A stretch of DNA of 17,373 nucleotides, taken from the NCBI GenBank assembly GCA_900404475.1, contig OUQQ01000446.1:1-17373 (forward strand), given 5' to 3'. The notes beneath the pieces were generated by a model, which did not search any database, had not been told where the DNA came from, and saw only the letters and a list, made by a program, of their open reading frames with translations. The position numbers and the translations under genes are program-made. Every line of letters begins with the position of its first letter. Position 1 is the first letter of the stretch. This document shows, piece after piece, positions 8,590 through 17,373 of the stretch. The stretch comes from Spongospora subterranea. Taxonomy: Eukaryota; Endomyxa; Phytomyxea; Plasmodiophorida; Plasmodiophoridae.

Positions 8590-9618
8590 TTTTTATTAGC
8601 GTATCACACTCTCCTTTACACTTAACCGAACCAAACGCGAACTTCGCACCCAGAGAAAGCCGTATCAAAACAGCGATAAAGAGCGACCACAAGTGGGGTC
8701 GAAGTTCGCGTTTGTTTTGAACGACGATTGCAACAGGGGCATTGGAGTCGCACAGAGCGAACCAAAATGAGCACAAATGCGATTATTTAGCAGCGGCTTT
8801 TGGAGAGCTTCCATGAGGAAATTCATCACGCGATGGCGTGATGAGAAAGAACTTTCATTACCTCATTGAAAAAGAAATTCTCAAAGTCCTGTTAAGACTC
8901 TAAACGAGCTGATGACAAGCACTTTGGTCGCGAAGCCGAATAATTTTGTGACAGAAATAATCGTCTACAGATTGGTATTGATAGCCCAAGATTCAAGTAA
9001 TCAGCGTCTGGCGTTGTGAAAGAATACCTTAGGTGAGTATTCGGAACGACAAAACCTTTCGATGAAAACAAACCGCAGAGTCGTGATAATGCGATGCGGC
9101 CTGGCGTAATGGTGGTTAGCTGGAACACTTCTGGGATGCCGATGGAAGCAGGGGTTTACTGCGTCGGATTGTGTCAACGTTCGTGTGGTGAGACTGATGA
9201 ATATGCAGGCGAAAGTCTCATCTTGGAGCAAATTGAAACTATTTTTTACGAAGCGTGAGAAAACACCTTTTAGCCGAAGTTGTTGCGATGATTAATTTCA
9301 AAATTTCACCAATTGATACGCCAAAGTTATTCCTCACACCCTGTCAATTGGTTGCGAATTGGTTTAACTCCACAATACGTCACATTCCACTCCAAACAGC
9401 ATTTGTTCAACGACTGTTTAATTCTGCAAGCCTGTATTCCGCTACAATATCGATCAGACTCCACCCCAGCAGACTGCTGCTCCACCAAGAATTGCCCAAG
9501 TGCGAGCGAGATTGGCCACCACCATATTTCTAAAGTGAATCCAGTTCACTGCGAACTCTGAACATATCGATGTGGTTATCATCATTAAGGTCCGACCTTC
9601 AATCTTATACAGATTCAT
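8590..9618. other. About 1 kb without a recognisable gene
   Basis: Several overlapping open frames of 70-90 codons on both strands, none with a motif I recognise. Around 9340-9540 both strands have Cys-containing frames, but these overlap and contradict one another. There is a small perfect hairpin at 8823-8844 (9-bp stem, 4-base loop) and the inverted repeat at 8632-8713. Confidence 0.4.
8632..8713. repeat. Short inverted repeat, 14-15 bp arms
   Basis: AAACGCGAACTTCG at 8633-8646 is the exact reverse complement of CGAAGTTCGCGTTT at 8700-8713. The loop is 53 bp. It may be the remains of a small fold-back element or a protein-binding palindrome. Confidence 0.6.
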
Positions 9619-9692
9619 GGGGGGTTAGTGTAGTTGGTCATCACGTATCGTTTGCAACGATAAGGTCGCGGTTTCGAATACCGCACTCTCCA
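9619..9692 (+). tRNA. tRNA-Ala (anticodon UGC)
   Basis: A 74-base cloverleaf. The acceptor GGGGGGT pairs with ACTCTCC, with G1-C72, G2-C71 and the G3-U70 wobble that is the alanine identity element. T8 and A9 follow. The D arm GTG...CAC has a loop containing GG. The anticodon stem TATCG/CGATA is perfect, with loop TTTGCAA and anticodon TGC. The variable loop is AGGTC. The T arm GCGGT/ACCGC is perfect, with loop TTCGAAT. The discriminator base is A9692. The internal A box (TAGTGTAGTTGG) fits the consensus; the B box (GTTTCGAATAC) is near it. CCA is not encoded and there is no intron, as expected for a nuclear gene. Confidence 0.9.
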
Positions 9693-9697
9693 TTCAA

Positions 9698-9703
9698 TTT
9701 TTT
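9698..9703 (+). terminator. Pol III terminator (T6)
   Basis: A run of six T's starts six bases after the tRNA discriminator base, the usual RNA polymerase III stop signal. It supports the tRNA being a functional gene. Confidence 0.85.
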
Positions 9704-10069
9704 CGTTTCGAACGCACACCATCACCTTGGCGCGATCTCAATGATTTTTTTTTGGTTCTCTCGATCGATTTCAAACTCTTGTCTGTTCTATCTGATGGGT
9801 CGTTTAGGAACATCAACATCCCCACAGAATCATGAGGCTTTTTATTTTAGAAACGTTTTGACTCGACTGCTTCGAATCGTCTCCTTCTGTATTTCGTAGT
9901 TAGCTGGTGGGGTTCACGATCAACATATCCACATCACACTCAATCACTCAAACCGATCGACACGTGTCACCTTCACATCACCTATGATAATACCACTACT
10001 CCTTAAAATTGATCATTGTCGTTCCTACTTAATCACCCGCTATTACCTATCGCTATCGCTTATCAAATT
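9704..10069. other. Spacer between tRNA gene and Copia LTR
   Basis: AT-rich DNA with only a shadow open frame that runs through the tRNA. No gene is seen. The Copia LTR begins about 366 bp downstream of the tRNA terminator. Confidence 0.4.
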
Positions 10070-10260
10070 TGTTAACTGGAAGGCGATATTTTCATCTTCC
10101 GGATAATTCATGACGAGTCGTTGATATATGTGTCATATACACATTATCAGTGATGATAAAATCACTTCTTACTCAGCACAATTGACTACATCTACATATT
10201 CTGCTTCCTTTCGTTCACTCTCGCTCGATAGGTTAAGAGTCCCACACTGTTAAAAAAACA
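10070..10260 (+). repeat. 5' LTR of the Copia element
   Basis: It begins TGTTAACTGGAAGGCG and ends TTAAAAAAACA, so has the TG...CA ends typical of LTRs. Its first 110 bp or so match the reverse complement of 12663-12550, including GGCGATATTTTCATC and ATAAAATCACTTCT. A TGGTAGAAAC stretch just downstream is a weak candidate for the start of a primer-binding site. The 3' boundary is less certain than the 5' one. Confidence 0.7.
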
Positions 10261-10429
10261 ATGGTAGAAACTTGACACGGAAGAAACGACAGACAACAAC
10301 GTCGACCCGACCAGAAGCAGATGGAAATACACTCACCTGACAACCGAGGCAAATCACCAGCCAGATTCAAAGACAGACTCAGTCTGCACCCTGGCTGATC
10401 GAACAAGTCGACTTATCCAAGCACAACTC

Positions 10430-11050
10430 TGGGTTGAAGCTTACACCAAATTTACCGGCACAAACTGGGATGAATTCAAAAGGAAGTTGGAGATGCAATT
10501 TACCATAATTTGATTGGATTCCTATCTCGAATATTCACCGAATCCATCCGACCGGATTCAAATCCGAAACGACAAATTGGCATCGACACAGATATGCACA
10601 CGCTTGACACAATCACAGTACAAGCAAGTACCAACTTGCGAAACAACAAGCGAGATCTGGAACAAGCTGCGGAATGTGCACGAACAATCAGCCGAGTCGA
10701 AAGCACCCAACTTGTTCATCCAATTCATCCACTTCATGAAATCGGCCTCAGAGGTAATGAAAGCGTATTTGGACAAAATTACCGATCTGTATTACGACCT
10801 AAAAGTATATGACATCAGCATCGGGAAAACCGCATTATGTGCTTACCAGAAAACTACCGACAAATCAAGGCTTCAGCTAGAGCATCTCAGGGAATGACGA
10901 TGCCCAGGTTGACAAACCTCCTACTATCTGCTGAACGCGACGAGAAGACCGAGTCAAGTGCACCCTACACAGCAGGACGAATTCAACAACCTGAATACGG
11001 AGATGAAGGGTCTACAAACAAAGCTGCGAATTATCAGCGGAAATAGGAGG
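10430..11050 (+). pseudogene. Copia gag remnant (UBN2-type)
   Basis: The capsid-like part of Copia gag in several frames. Key segments are KFTGTNWDEFKRKLEMQF (near 10450, the usual GxNWxxWK start of gag), TTSEIWNKLRNVHEQ, LFIQFIHFMKSASEVMKAYL and DLYYDLKVYDISIGK, matching the UBN2 pattern of these proteins. There is an in-frame stop after MQFTII and a frameshift near 10850; the next piece (ASQGMTMPRLTNLLLSAE) matches the usual LLxxE motif after the capsid. No clear CCHC knuckle follows. Part of the dead Copia element. Confidence 0.75.
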
Positions 11051-11169
11051 CACTGCACAAGGGACACCAGCACATCACAAATATGGATTATCCGAAGAGA
11101 AAGCACCAAAAAGGTGATCTCTCACAACACGGCGAACAGCTCAGTTTCGACAAACCATGAGAGCGATAC

Positions 11170-11560
11170 TGACATTTCCCAGAACTCCATACTTCGAGTA
11201 CTGGAACGACACAAAAATCTTACCTGATTGACAGTGGTGCAAATATCAGCATGACGAACGACAAATCAATCCTGCAAATTACCACACAACGAAACATAAG
11301 ATCAAGATTACATGGAGCAACGGAGAGACAATACTAGCACATGGAAACGGGAACCTGATCATCGATAGCAGCCCTCCCATCACCATCAATAACGTTCTCT
11401 TTGTGCCAAAATTGACTAAGACCCTCTTAGCCACAAAATTTTTCACTGAACAAGGACTAACAATTCGCATAGGCAACGAACTCTAAATCCTAGATAAATT
11501 TAAAAGAACCATCATCACGGCACAGCAACACAACGGGCTTTACTTTATCCAGACCCGACT
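11170..11560 (+). pseudogene. Copia protease and pre-integrase remnant
   Basis: Bases 11221-11337 encode YLIDSGANISMTNDKSIL, the retropepsin active-site motif DSGA (Asp codon 11230-11232) of a Copia protease, ending at a TAG. A second frame (about 11350-11485) reads ITINNVLFVPKLTKTLLATK, then FFTEQGLTIRIGN, the conserved end of the protease/pre-integrase linker. A further frame near 11518-11556 has QQHNGLYFIQ, the GAG pre-integrase signature. Frame changes and stops separate the parts. Confidence 0.75.
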
Positions 11561-11849
11561 CAGCAACGAACGAAACATGAGTATGAGCTGGTTCATCGAA
11601 GATTCGGAGACGCCTTAGACGAACGACTACAGCATATATCTTCAGCCATCTCAACAACTGTAAACATAATTTATTTGATTAAAAAACCGACGCCATTGGA
11701 ATCAACAGCAACGAGGGAACATTCTGCGACAGTTGCACCCATGGGAAGAACCGAAGAAGCGCCGACAGACATTCCCAAAGGCACGCAGAACGAACCCGAC
11801 GAAAACATTCGAATCGTATCATCCGACATTAAAAGCCCAATACTAGAAC

Positions 11850-12447
11850 CGGGCAAAGAAGGATTTCGGTATTACATCTCTTTTAACTGTCTATACTCAA
11901 CGTGGGCTCAGATACAATTACTGAAAACCAAAAGCGCCGAAGAAGTATCAAATGCGATCAACAGGTTCATCACAAACGCACAAGCTGAAACAACCAACGA
12001 ATAGCAACACTTTTAACTGATAATGGTGCTGAATGCGTGAACAGCCAAATCAGCAAGTACCTTCTCCAGAAAAACATCAAACACCATACCATACAGCCCA
12101 GAACAAAACGGACAGGCAGAACGAAAAAACCAGACAATAATGGCAATGGCGAGATGCATATTCATCGCCGCTCATCACGCTGTCAACACGCAAAACAGAT
12201 TGCCTACAAGGAGGATAGACTGGCGAACCCCGTTTGAGATCTGGCATGGAAGAAAGTCTGACGTCAACCACCAACGCCCATTTGGATGCATCGCATATGC
12301 TCACCGGGATTCATCACTCATGACATCATCAAAGCCAACTTCGATCAAATGCAATTCTTTCTCGGATAAGCGCCATACCAGACAGGCTACATCGTACTTG
12401 ATATTCAGAGCAAGATCATCTTAGCCCGACGAGACGTTACGAACAAG
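11850..12447 (+). pseudogene. Copia integrase remnant
   Basis: Retroviral-type integrase core in two frames. The first (to 12003) reads GFRYYISFNCLYSTWAQ, then KTKSAEEVSNAINRFI. The next (12010-12090) has LLTDNGAECVNSQISKYLLQ, which holds the second catalytic Asp, and KNIKHHTI. After a frameshift at about 12091 the third motif (PYSPEQNGQAERKNQTI, with the catalytic Glu) and the downstream RTPFEIWHGRKSDV and RPFGCIAYAH segments follow. The sequence then runs to RDV at the junction with the inverted LTR. The first catalytic Asp is not recognisable (FNCL where F-D is expected). Confidence 0.8.
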
Positions 12448-12663
12448 TGTTGAACACTCAAGTTTTCATTCTTTCATTCTCGCTCGATAATATTTAATGA
12501 ACGATAGTGGGTAGATGGTTAAGTGATGTCGATAATGAGTAGTATAGGAGAAGTGATTTTATTGTCATGTTGTTGATGTGTTTATGACACATAGTTGAGT
12601 CATGCTTATCAATCACTCAATATGAATCGTGCGGACGATGAAAATATCGCCTTCGGATTAACA
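12448..12663 (-). repeat. Copia LTR in inverted orientation
   Basis: Read leftward it begins TGTTAATCCGAAGGCG and ends GAGTGTTCAACA, again TG...CA. It shares most of its first half with the plus-strand LTR at 10070, at about 65-75% identity by eye. It lies directly downstream, in its own direction, of the RNase H fragment, so it is a proper 3' LTR for that fragment. Confidence 0.7.
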
Positions 12664-12679
12664 CGCACCTTCGCTATTG

Positions 12680-13190
12680 AATCTGGAGCTTGTTTCGGTG
12701 TTTAAATTCGTGTGTCGATGTGTTTCGAACTTCGGCTCGCTCAATGGCTTTGTAAAAAGGCCCGCATTCATAGTGCAATCATCGCTTTAGTTGGGCAGTT
12801 TACGACTTTGATCCGGCCTTCCTTGATCATTTCCCGGATAAAATGCTATTTGATGTCCACATGTTTGGTTCTTGACTTATCACAGTCGTTGGTTTGAAGG
12901 AATATTATCGCGCCCTGGTTATCCTGGTGGAGGATTGACGTCTTGTTTGTTATAATATGTAATTTCGCTAATAGGTCTTTGACCCATATCGCTTCCTTTG
13001 CGGCCACGTATTCGGCCTCTGTAGTGGACAGTGGTGCCGCTTTCTGTTTTGAACTTTTCCAAGAGATAGTATTGACTCCTAACTGATAGCTTTAGAATTG
13101 CCTCTTTTCGAGTGGATCTGTGGTAATTTTCTGTATAAAGAGCCTCCACTGCAATATCTACTTTTGCATGAGTCAACATAGTCAGCTCAT
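12680..13190 (-). pseudogene. Copia RNase H remnant (pol C-terminus)
   Basis: Read leftward, this encodes the C-terminal RNase H of Copia pol: NTISWKSSKQKAAPLSTTEA, EYVAAKEAIWVKDLL, HQDNQGAIIFLQ, then KSRTKHVDIK, a stop, HFIREMIKEGRIKVV, and the terminal FTKPLSEPKFE. The LSTTEAEY and DNQGA motifs are diagnostic. An upstream piece in another frame (LYTENYHRSTRKEAIL) corresponds to the usual RKSTTG segment. Everything 5' of this, including the reverse-transcriptase domain, is missing; the hAT region begins instead. Confidence 0.85.
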
Positions 13191-13370
13191 GTTAGTACAT
13201 GTCCACAATGCTTGGCGATTCTGAAGGGCATTCGATTGCTGATCGGTCATTGCTATTATAGGAAATTATTCCTCGAGGGGTCTGCAAGCTCTAAACTTCT
13301 TCGCAATGCTTATTGGAGACATTCGATTACGCTAGAACCATGAATGTTTGATTCCATCGTCTAGGTTCCG

Positions 13371-13378
13371 TATATAAG
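13371..13378 (+). promoter_or_regulatory. Possible TATA box of the hAT transposase
   Basis: TATATAAG lies 90 bp upstream of the first ATG of the transposase remnant. The spacing is plausible for a eukaryotic promoter. AT-rich surroundings make a chance match possible. Confidence 0.35.
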
Positions 13379-13460
13379 TTCAGTATCATTCACGCCAACG
13401 CAGGAGCCAGAATTTCGTGCTGTCCAAGAGGACGACTGGAGGAGATTCAGCTCTTATAAC

Positions 13461-14940
13461 ATGGGCGCCAGTTCTAATTCTGCAACTTTATTGACGAAAG
13501 AGATAGTTGAAAAGTATTTTTCTCCAGTCCCAGATAGTGATGTTTGGAAGTGCAATTGTGGGAAAACGAGGAAGAAAGGAAGAGGTTTGGACGATCCTTC
13601 TCCAGGATATCAACCGCGATCGTGCACTTGAGCAGGTCATATCAAGAGATGGTCCAGCGATACCCCAGTTTTTTTACAAAAAGATATCAGTCTATTTCAT
13701 GGGTTGAATGGATCGTCAAGGACCTTCTACCTTTCGCTTTTTGTGAAAAATCTACAGCTCGTAAATTTTCTCATCTAGAACGTGTTTCAGTAGAGAGCGT
13801 CAAGCAAGCTATCCATCGTTTGCAAGTTCTTAGTTGAGAACTAGATCAAAGACTTGCTTCCTTTGCAGTTTTCCATTATGTTCGATGGTTCAACCGATGA
13901 CTTGCACATCCAACGAAATACAGAGTAGCCTTGCGAGCAAAATTTTGGTTTGTAGAGCAATTACCCGCAATCAATCAAAGTCAGTTGATCTATTGAGCAT
14001 CCTCTGTGCTTTGTGTGGAACCCTAAAACAGGAACCGGCACTGAATGCAAAATCGGCATTTAGTGTTGGAGTGTGTATTTGAAGTGTATTTGATTGCGGA
14101 TAATTGCTCTACAAACCAAAGCTTTGCATCTGGGGCCTCAAGATACTTCTAACATCATATGAGGATGCTCTGGATAGCGTTCAAAAAATGATGGTGTATT
14201 TGTCATCCTTAGAGGCCCGAGCGGCATTATGGCAGCACACTACTTTGGCACCAGTCTTCTGCAATGTCACAAGATGATCGTCGACGAAAAATACGGTACA
14301 GCGATACCTGAAGCTATTACCATATCTTGGTGATATAGTTCCACCTGATCTTCAGCTATCACGTCGAGATCATGAAACAGCACAATCCATTATCCGAGAA
14401 TTGTCTGACGTTGACATTTCGACCAAAGAACTCCAAGACAACAGTCTTCATCTATTCAAAATTCGTGATTATCTGTGATGCAGCCATTTCGGGATTCCCA
14501 GTGTTCCAAGAGCATTGTTCGGATTCAAGTCACATTGTGTGCGATCCAGAGTTCGAAACTGCAGTAGTGAAAGTACAGAAGTCCCAAATTGAAGGAAAGA
14601 CATTGACTCTTTCTCGTCTTGAGAGGAGTTAAGTTAGGCCTATAGAAACCGCAAGAGAATAGCCATGCATCTCTGCCATGTTCTGAGGAAATTGGAGAGG
14701 AAGCTGAAGGATTATCGGCTGTCATTCGTCGCAATGAGAAAGGTAGAACTGGTATTACTAGCGAGAGTTCCAGCTACATTGATTTACGGTTCATTCGTCC
14801 TACAAAGAACATATGCGAGCGAATGTTCAGCGTTTCTGGTTTTACATTTTCCAAATCACGACAGGCCTTGCTACCAGAGAATGTCGAAATGGAACTAATT
14901 TTTAAGGCAGATGGCCACTTATGGGACGAGAAACTGTTCT
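13461..14940 (+). pseudogene. hAT transposase pseudogene with BED zinc finger
   Basis: A near full-length but broken hAT transposase, which would have excised its element in the nucleus. From ATG 13461 the first frame reads MGASSNSATLLTKEIVEKY, then the BED finger start DVWKCNCGKTRKKG, continuing in other frames with TILLQDINRDRA. Next come VEWIVKDLLPFAFCE and FSHLERVSVESVKQAI (about 13710-13825), FSIMFDGSTDD (about 13870, catalytic Asp region, with Ser where hATs usually have Trp) and LIADNCSTNQSFASGA (about 14090, second Asp). Then LWQHTTLAPVFCNVTR and the C-terminal dimerisation motif PTKNICERMFSVSGFTFSKS (14799-14858) followed by LWDEK. I count at least six frame changes or stops. Terminal inverted repeats were not found. 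Confidence 0.8.
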
Positions 14941-15156
14941 TGACAATGTTGGAATGAATATGACCTTTTCCGGAATAACTTACTATTTTCGGTGAAGGTG
15001 TAGTAGTTATTCCTCCCTTTGGATTATCATTAGCGAATAATTTACTGGTATCCATAGTCAGAAGAATTGAAATAAGAAATATTTATTTCGGAACCCCTGG
15101 CCATGACTAACAGCATTTTGTCTGCAGCAGCCTGCTTGATGGCGATGTTTCGTCTT

Positions 15157-15404
15157 TTAGTTGTTATCATATTAGTCATCTGTGTTGAGTGATGTGTAAT
15201 TGTTGCTGGGGAGGAACCTGTGGCCAGACCCTTGAAGATTTTGACCGAATTGGTCGATGAAACCCCTTGGTCGGCACGTTCAAAGGAAGAGACCTAACGA
15301 AGTTTACCAAGTGGAGCAATCCACATACAGGGTCTGGCCACAGGCACTGGTCCACAGACATTTACACATCGCTCAACACAGACGACTAATATGATAACAA
15401 CTAA
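15157..15404. mobile_element. Fold-back (MITE-like) element, 75-bp inverted arms
   Basis: The arm at 15157-15231 and the reverse complement of 15330-15404 align without gaps over 75 bp. The outermost 43 bp have only two mismatches (TTAGTTGTTATCATATTAG at the tip) and the innermost 15 or so (CCTGTGGCCAGACCC) are identical. The loop is about 98 bp and has no gene. The tips are TTAG...CTAA; no longer target duplication is evident. It sits between the hAT pseudogene and the gag remnant, and its right arm overlaps the start of the open frames there. Confidence 0.75.
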
Positions 15405-16128
15405 GGTCAATGCATCACCATCAACCTGGCTGCTGCAATCAAGTTGCTACTATGCGAGGCCCACCGGCCACCAGCGACAATTGGTTGCCTTGCGCCTCCC
15501 ACCCTTGTTTGTTAAATCCAACAAGCTATTCACCTCCACCGAAGCCCCAAAACCAACAGGTTTCATTTCAATGCAATGATAAAACCAGGTTCAAGCTCAT
15601 ATTTGCAACCAAAAACGATGCAGCACAAATGTTGCAACGCATCCGCGTGTTTGGATCACAGTACCCTGTGGCGAAACCTACATAAAATCAGCAATGTTTG
15701 CAACACATGGCAGCGCCTCGACTGGTCGAAGAATTGTTGCACGAACTATCGGTTTACTGTCTGGTATTCACGAGGAACACCAGAATCTCTGCAGCGGTTA
15801 CTGCAGAGGTCCCGGTGATGGTTATGGCCATGGTGATGATTATGGTTATGGTGATGATTACGGCTGTAGGTCAGTAGTGATACCCGGGTCAGCTCGACTG
15901 AACATCTGTAGAGATTGTCACACAGAAGAAAGCTGTGCACTGCAGACTCGACCAATCGAATTAATTGTGCAACTTGCGACACCCAAGGCCATCTGGCCAA
16001 ATACTGCCCACTCACACAATCACGAATTAAAAAATAAATACACACAATCCAATAACATGTACACAAAACACTATTGCAAACGCGCTGTCGGCACATCATT
16101 TGCGGTAAAGGAGAACGTCACTAAATAA
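15405..16128 (+). pseudogene. Retroelement gag remnant with CCHC zinc knuckle
   Basis: Open frames in all three phases overlap here, consistent with a decayed gag. The firm evidence is at 15966-16007: CATCDTQGHLAKYC, a perfect C-x2-C-x4-H-x4-C zinc knuckle as in retrotransposon nucleocapsids. Upstream pieces include RFKLIFATKNDAAQMLQRIR (about 15590) and a Gly/Tyr/Asp-rich run (GYGHGDDYGYGDDYG) encoded by a short tandem repeat. Another CxxC (ICRDCHTEESC) precedes the knuckle in a different frame. This gag is separate from the Copia gag at 10430. The parent family (Copia or Gypsy) cannot be told. Confidence 0.5.
15817..15863 (+). repeat. 18-bp tandem repeat, 2.6 copies
   Basis: The unit is GATGRTTATGGYYATGGT, at 15817-15834, 15835-15852 and a partial copy 15853-15863. 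In one frame it encodes Gly-Asp-Asp-Tyr-Gly repeats; on the minus strand it would encode a His/Asn-rich run. Confidence 0.8.
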
Positions 16129-17230
16129 TTTCGTTGAACATTTTTAAGCATCACCAGGAAGATGATAAAGTGCCGACGCTCTGAAAGTGCATAAATAGTA
16201 TATTCTGATCCAACCGCAACTCGCGTCATGCACTTACATCGAAAGACCCAGTTTTTGCCACAAAGACAACGCAAAGGGCAAATCAACAAAGTAAGTTCAA
16301 ACAGTTACAACATAGCAATAGATTTCACCTGGCTTAATTTAAATCTGTAACCAAAGATACATATTGAAGACATTCTTCGAATAGGAAACTGTGCTTTGGA
16401 AACGATCCGAAATATCAGGGCCCATCCCTAACACATTCTGTTCAACAACTGAGAACGGATATCTGTCAATACGCCAGAAATCCATAGCAAGGACGTGCGA
16501 TGGCACAGACTATATTGAACCTCTCAGGATCTTTGCCAAATCACCACGATCTCTCATTGGATAAAAACTTCATAATGCGAAAATATAGTCAATGGAGTGG
16601 ACTATTCTGACTTCTGAGCTCACAATCGCGTCATTTACGTTCAAAATTAATATCATCATAGTAAGCTATTCAACAAAGCCATTTAGCAAAAAGATCCCGA
16701 GAACGGATTCATAACTTCTTTCCAAAGCTTTCGGATATCACGGAATGGAAGAGAACCATACATCTTCTGCTCCATAAACAGGGAAAACCATTGACCCCAA
16801 TGGAGCACAGCAGCCTCATCCACTATGCAATTTTGTTTTCGATAAGTATAGACGTTCTAAACTCAGGCGTGAATAACTTGAGGTCAGCAGAACAATGTAA
16901 GCTGTATATCTCTCACTACCAGGAGAATGCCATTAATAAACAAAACGACACACAAAACCCAGGCACAATCACTGAGGAACACAGCACAGCATACCCCCTA
17001 TTTAAAACATCGATGGAACATCAAACAATGACTGCAACGAACTCTTCTCTGACCACAGGACAAAACAGAACCTTCAACAAACAGAAAACGATAATATCAT
17101 GCAAACCAGAAACAAAGCAACCAATAGATGCAAAAACGACCCATTCCATTCTGCATTACGGATGACAAATCTGTTAGGACCCACGAAAACAAACCGAAAA
17201 CACGGTTAACAAATAAACGAATCTTGGAAA
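16129..17230. other. About 1.1 kb without a recognisable gene
   Basis: Only short frames occur, the longest about 124 codons from 16791, which is rich in Asn, Thr and Gln and shows no family motif. A coding-like patch near 16430-16565 (TENGYLSIRQKSIART, then YIEPLRIFAKSPRS) may be part of a decayed polyprotein following the CCHC gag. No protease DSG/DTG, reverse-transcriptase or integrase motif was found. Confidence 0.4.
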
Positions 17231-17373
17231 ATGAGGGTGAAGTTCACAGCAATAATTCCAAGAGCTGACACCTCAACGAACACAAATGGAGCGAGATCAA
17301 TTGTGCCTGACTCGTTGATCCACATTACTGCGGAATTTGAAGCCCTCGTCATGCTATTAGCAATTCATGGAAG
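17231..17373 (+). pseudogene. Possible RNase H-like fragment, cut by window end
   Basis: An open frame from ATG 17231 to the last base reads MRVKFTAIIPRADTSTNTNG, then ARSIVPDSLIHI, then TAEFEALVMLLAIHG. The final TAEFEALV...L stretch resembles the AE..AL motif of RNase H domains. The initial DG motif of an RNase H is not seen. Weak: it may equally be an unrelated frame. Confidence 0.2.

Larger units (their letters stand above)
10070..12447 (+). mobile_element. Truncated Copia-type LTR retrotransposon
   Basis: The order LTR, gag, protease, pre-integrase, integrase is that of Ty1/Copia elements. Reverse transcriptase and RNase H, which should follow integrase, are missing on this strand. The element stops at 12447, exactly where an LTR in the opposite orientation begins. 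Multiple stops and frameshifts show it is dead. Confidence 0.85.

Noticed and set aside
8823..8844. Perfect 9-bp hairpin with a four-base loop
   Set aside because: Short hairpins of this size occur by chance; no T-run or gene context gives it a role.
9570..9899. 109-codon open frame over the tRNA gene
   Set aside because: It runs straight through a well-formed tRNA and its terminator and has no protein motif.
13272..13284. GGGGTCTGCAAG resembling a hAT terminal repeat (CAGGGGTCTGCAA type)
   Set aside because: No reverse-complement partner was found downstream of the hAT pseudogene, so it cannot be called a terminal repeat.
15746..16099. 117-codon minus-strand frame with a His/Asn-rich run
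   Set aside because: It is the antisense of the 18-bp GDDYG-coding repeat and of the CCHC knuckle, which is clear on the plus strand.

Overview
This window is nuclear-type DNA of a eukaryote, most likely a unicellular or microbial one. Two genes are interrupted by short GT-AG introns (49-130 bp), there is a Pol III-type tRNA gene, and most of the remainder is decayed eukaryotic transposons (MULE, Copia, hAT, a CCHC gag). Intron size and the transporter families suit a protist such as an oomycete or rhizarian, but the sequence alone does not fix the lineage.

Layout. Bases 1-174 are a GC-rich segment closed by 27-bp perfect inverted repeats. Bases 552-2375 hold two decayed MULE transposase copies facing tail to tail, which make a 1.5-kb imperfect palindrome. 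Bases 2560-3312 hold a second, older inverted duplication of an unrecognised coding fragment. Bases 3349-7887 are the gene-bearing core. Both genes lie on the minus strand: first (reading 5' to 3') a complete SWEET-type sugar transporter with seven exons (7887 to 6849), then, 190 bp later, an SOS1-like Na+/H+ antiporter with four exons (6658 to 3349). Upstream of SWEET is an array of about 17 copies of a 22-23 bp repeat (7991-8368). A tRNA-Ala(UGC) gene with a T6 terminator lies at 9619-9703.

Bases 10070-17373 are a transposon graveyard. A plus-strand Copia fragment (LTR, gag, protease, integrase) abuts an LTR and RNase H fragment lying on the minus strand, so its two LTRs are inverted instead of direct. 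A BED/hAT transposase pseudogene follows at 13461-14940, then a 248-bp fold-back element with 75-bp arms, then a gag remnant with a CCHC zinc knuckle. The last 1.2 kb has no gene I can identify, apart from a weak RNase H-like stretch running off the end.

The two intact genes are both membrane transporters. The SWEET protein should move sugar down its gradient; the antiporter should export Na+ against H+. Their adjacency and shared strand are seen in the sequence, but any functional link is conjecture. No reverse-transcriptase catalytic domain was found, so every transposon here looks non-autonomous or dead.
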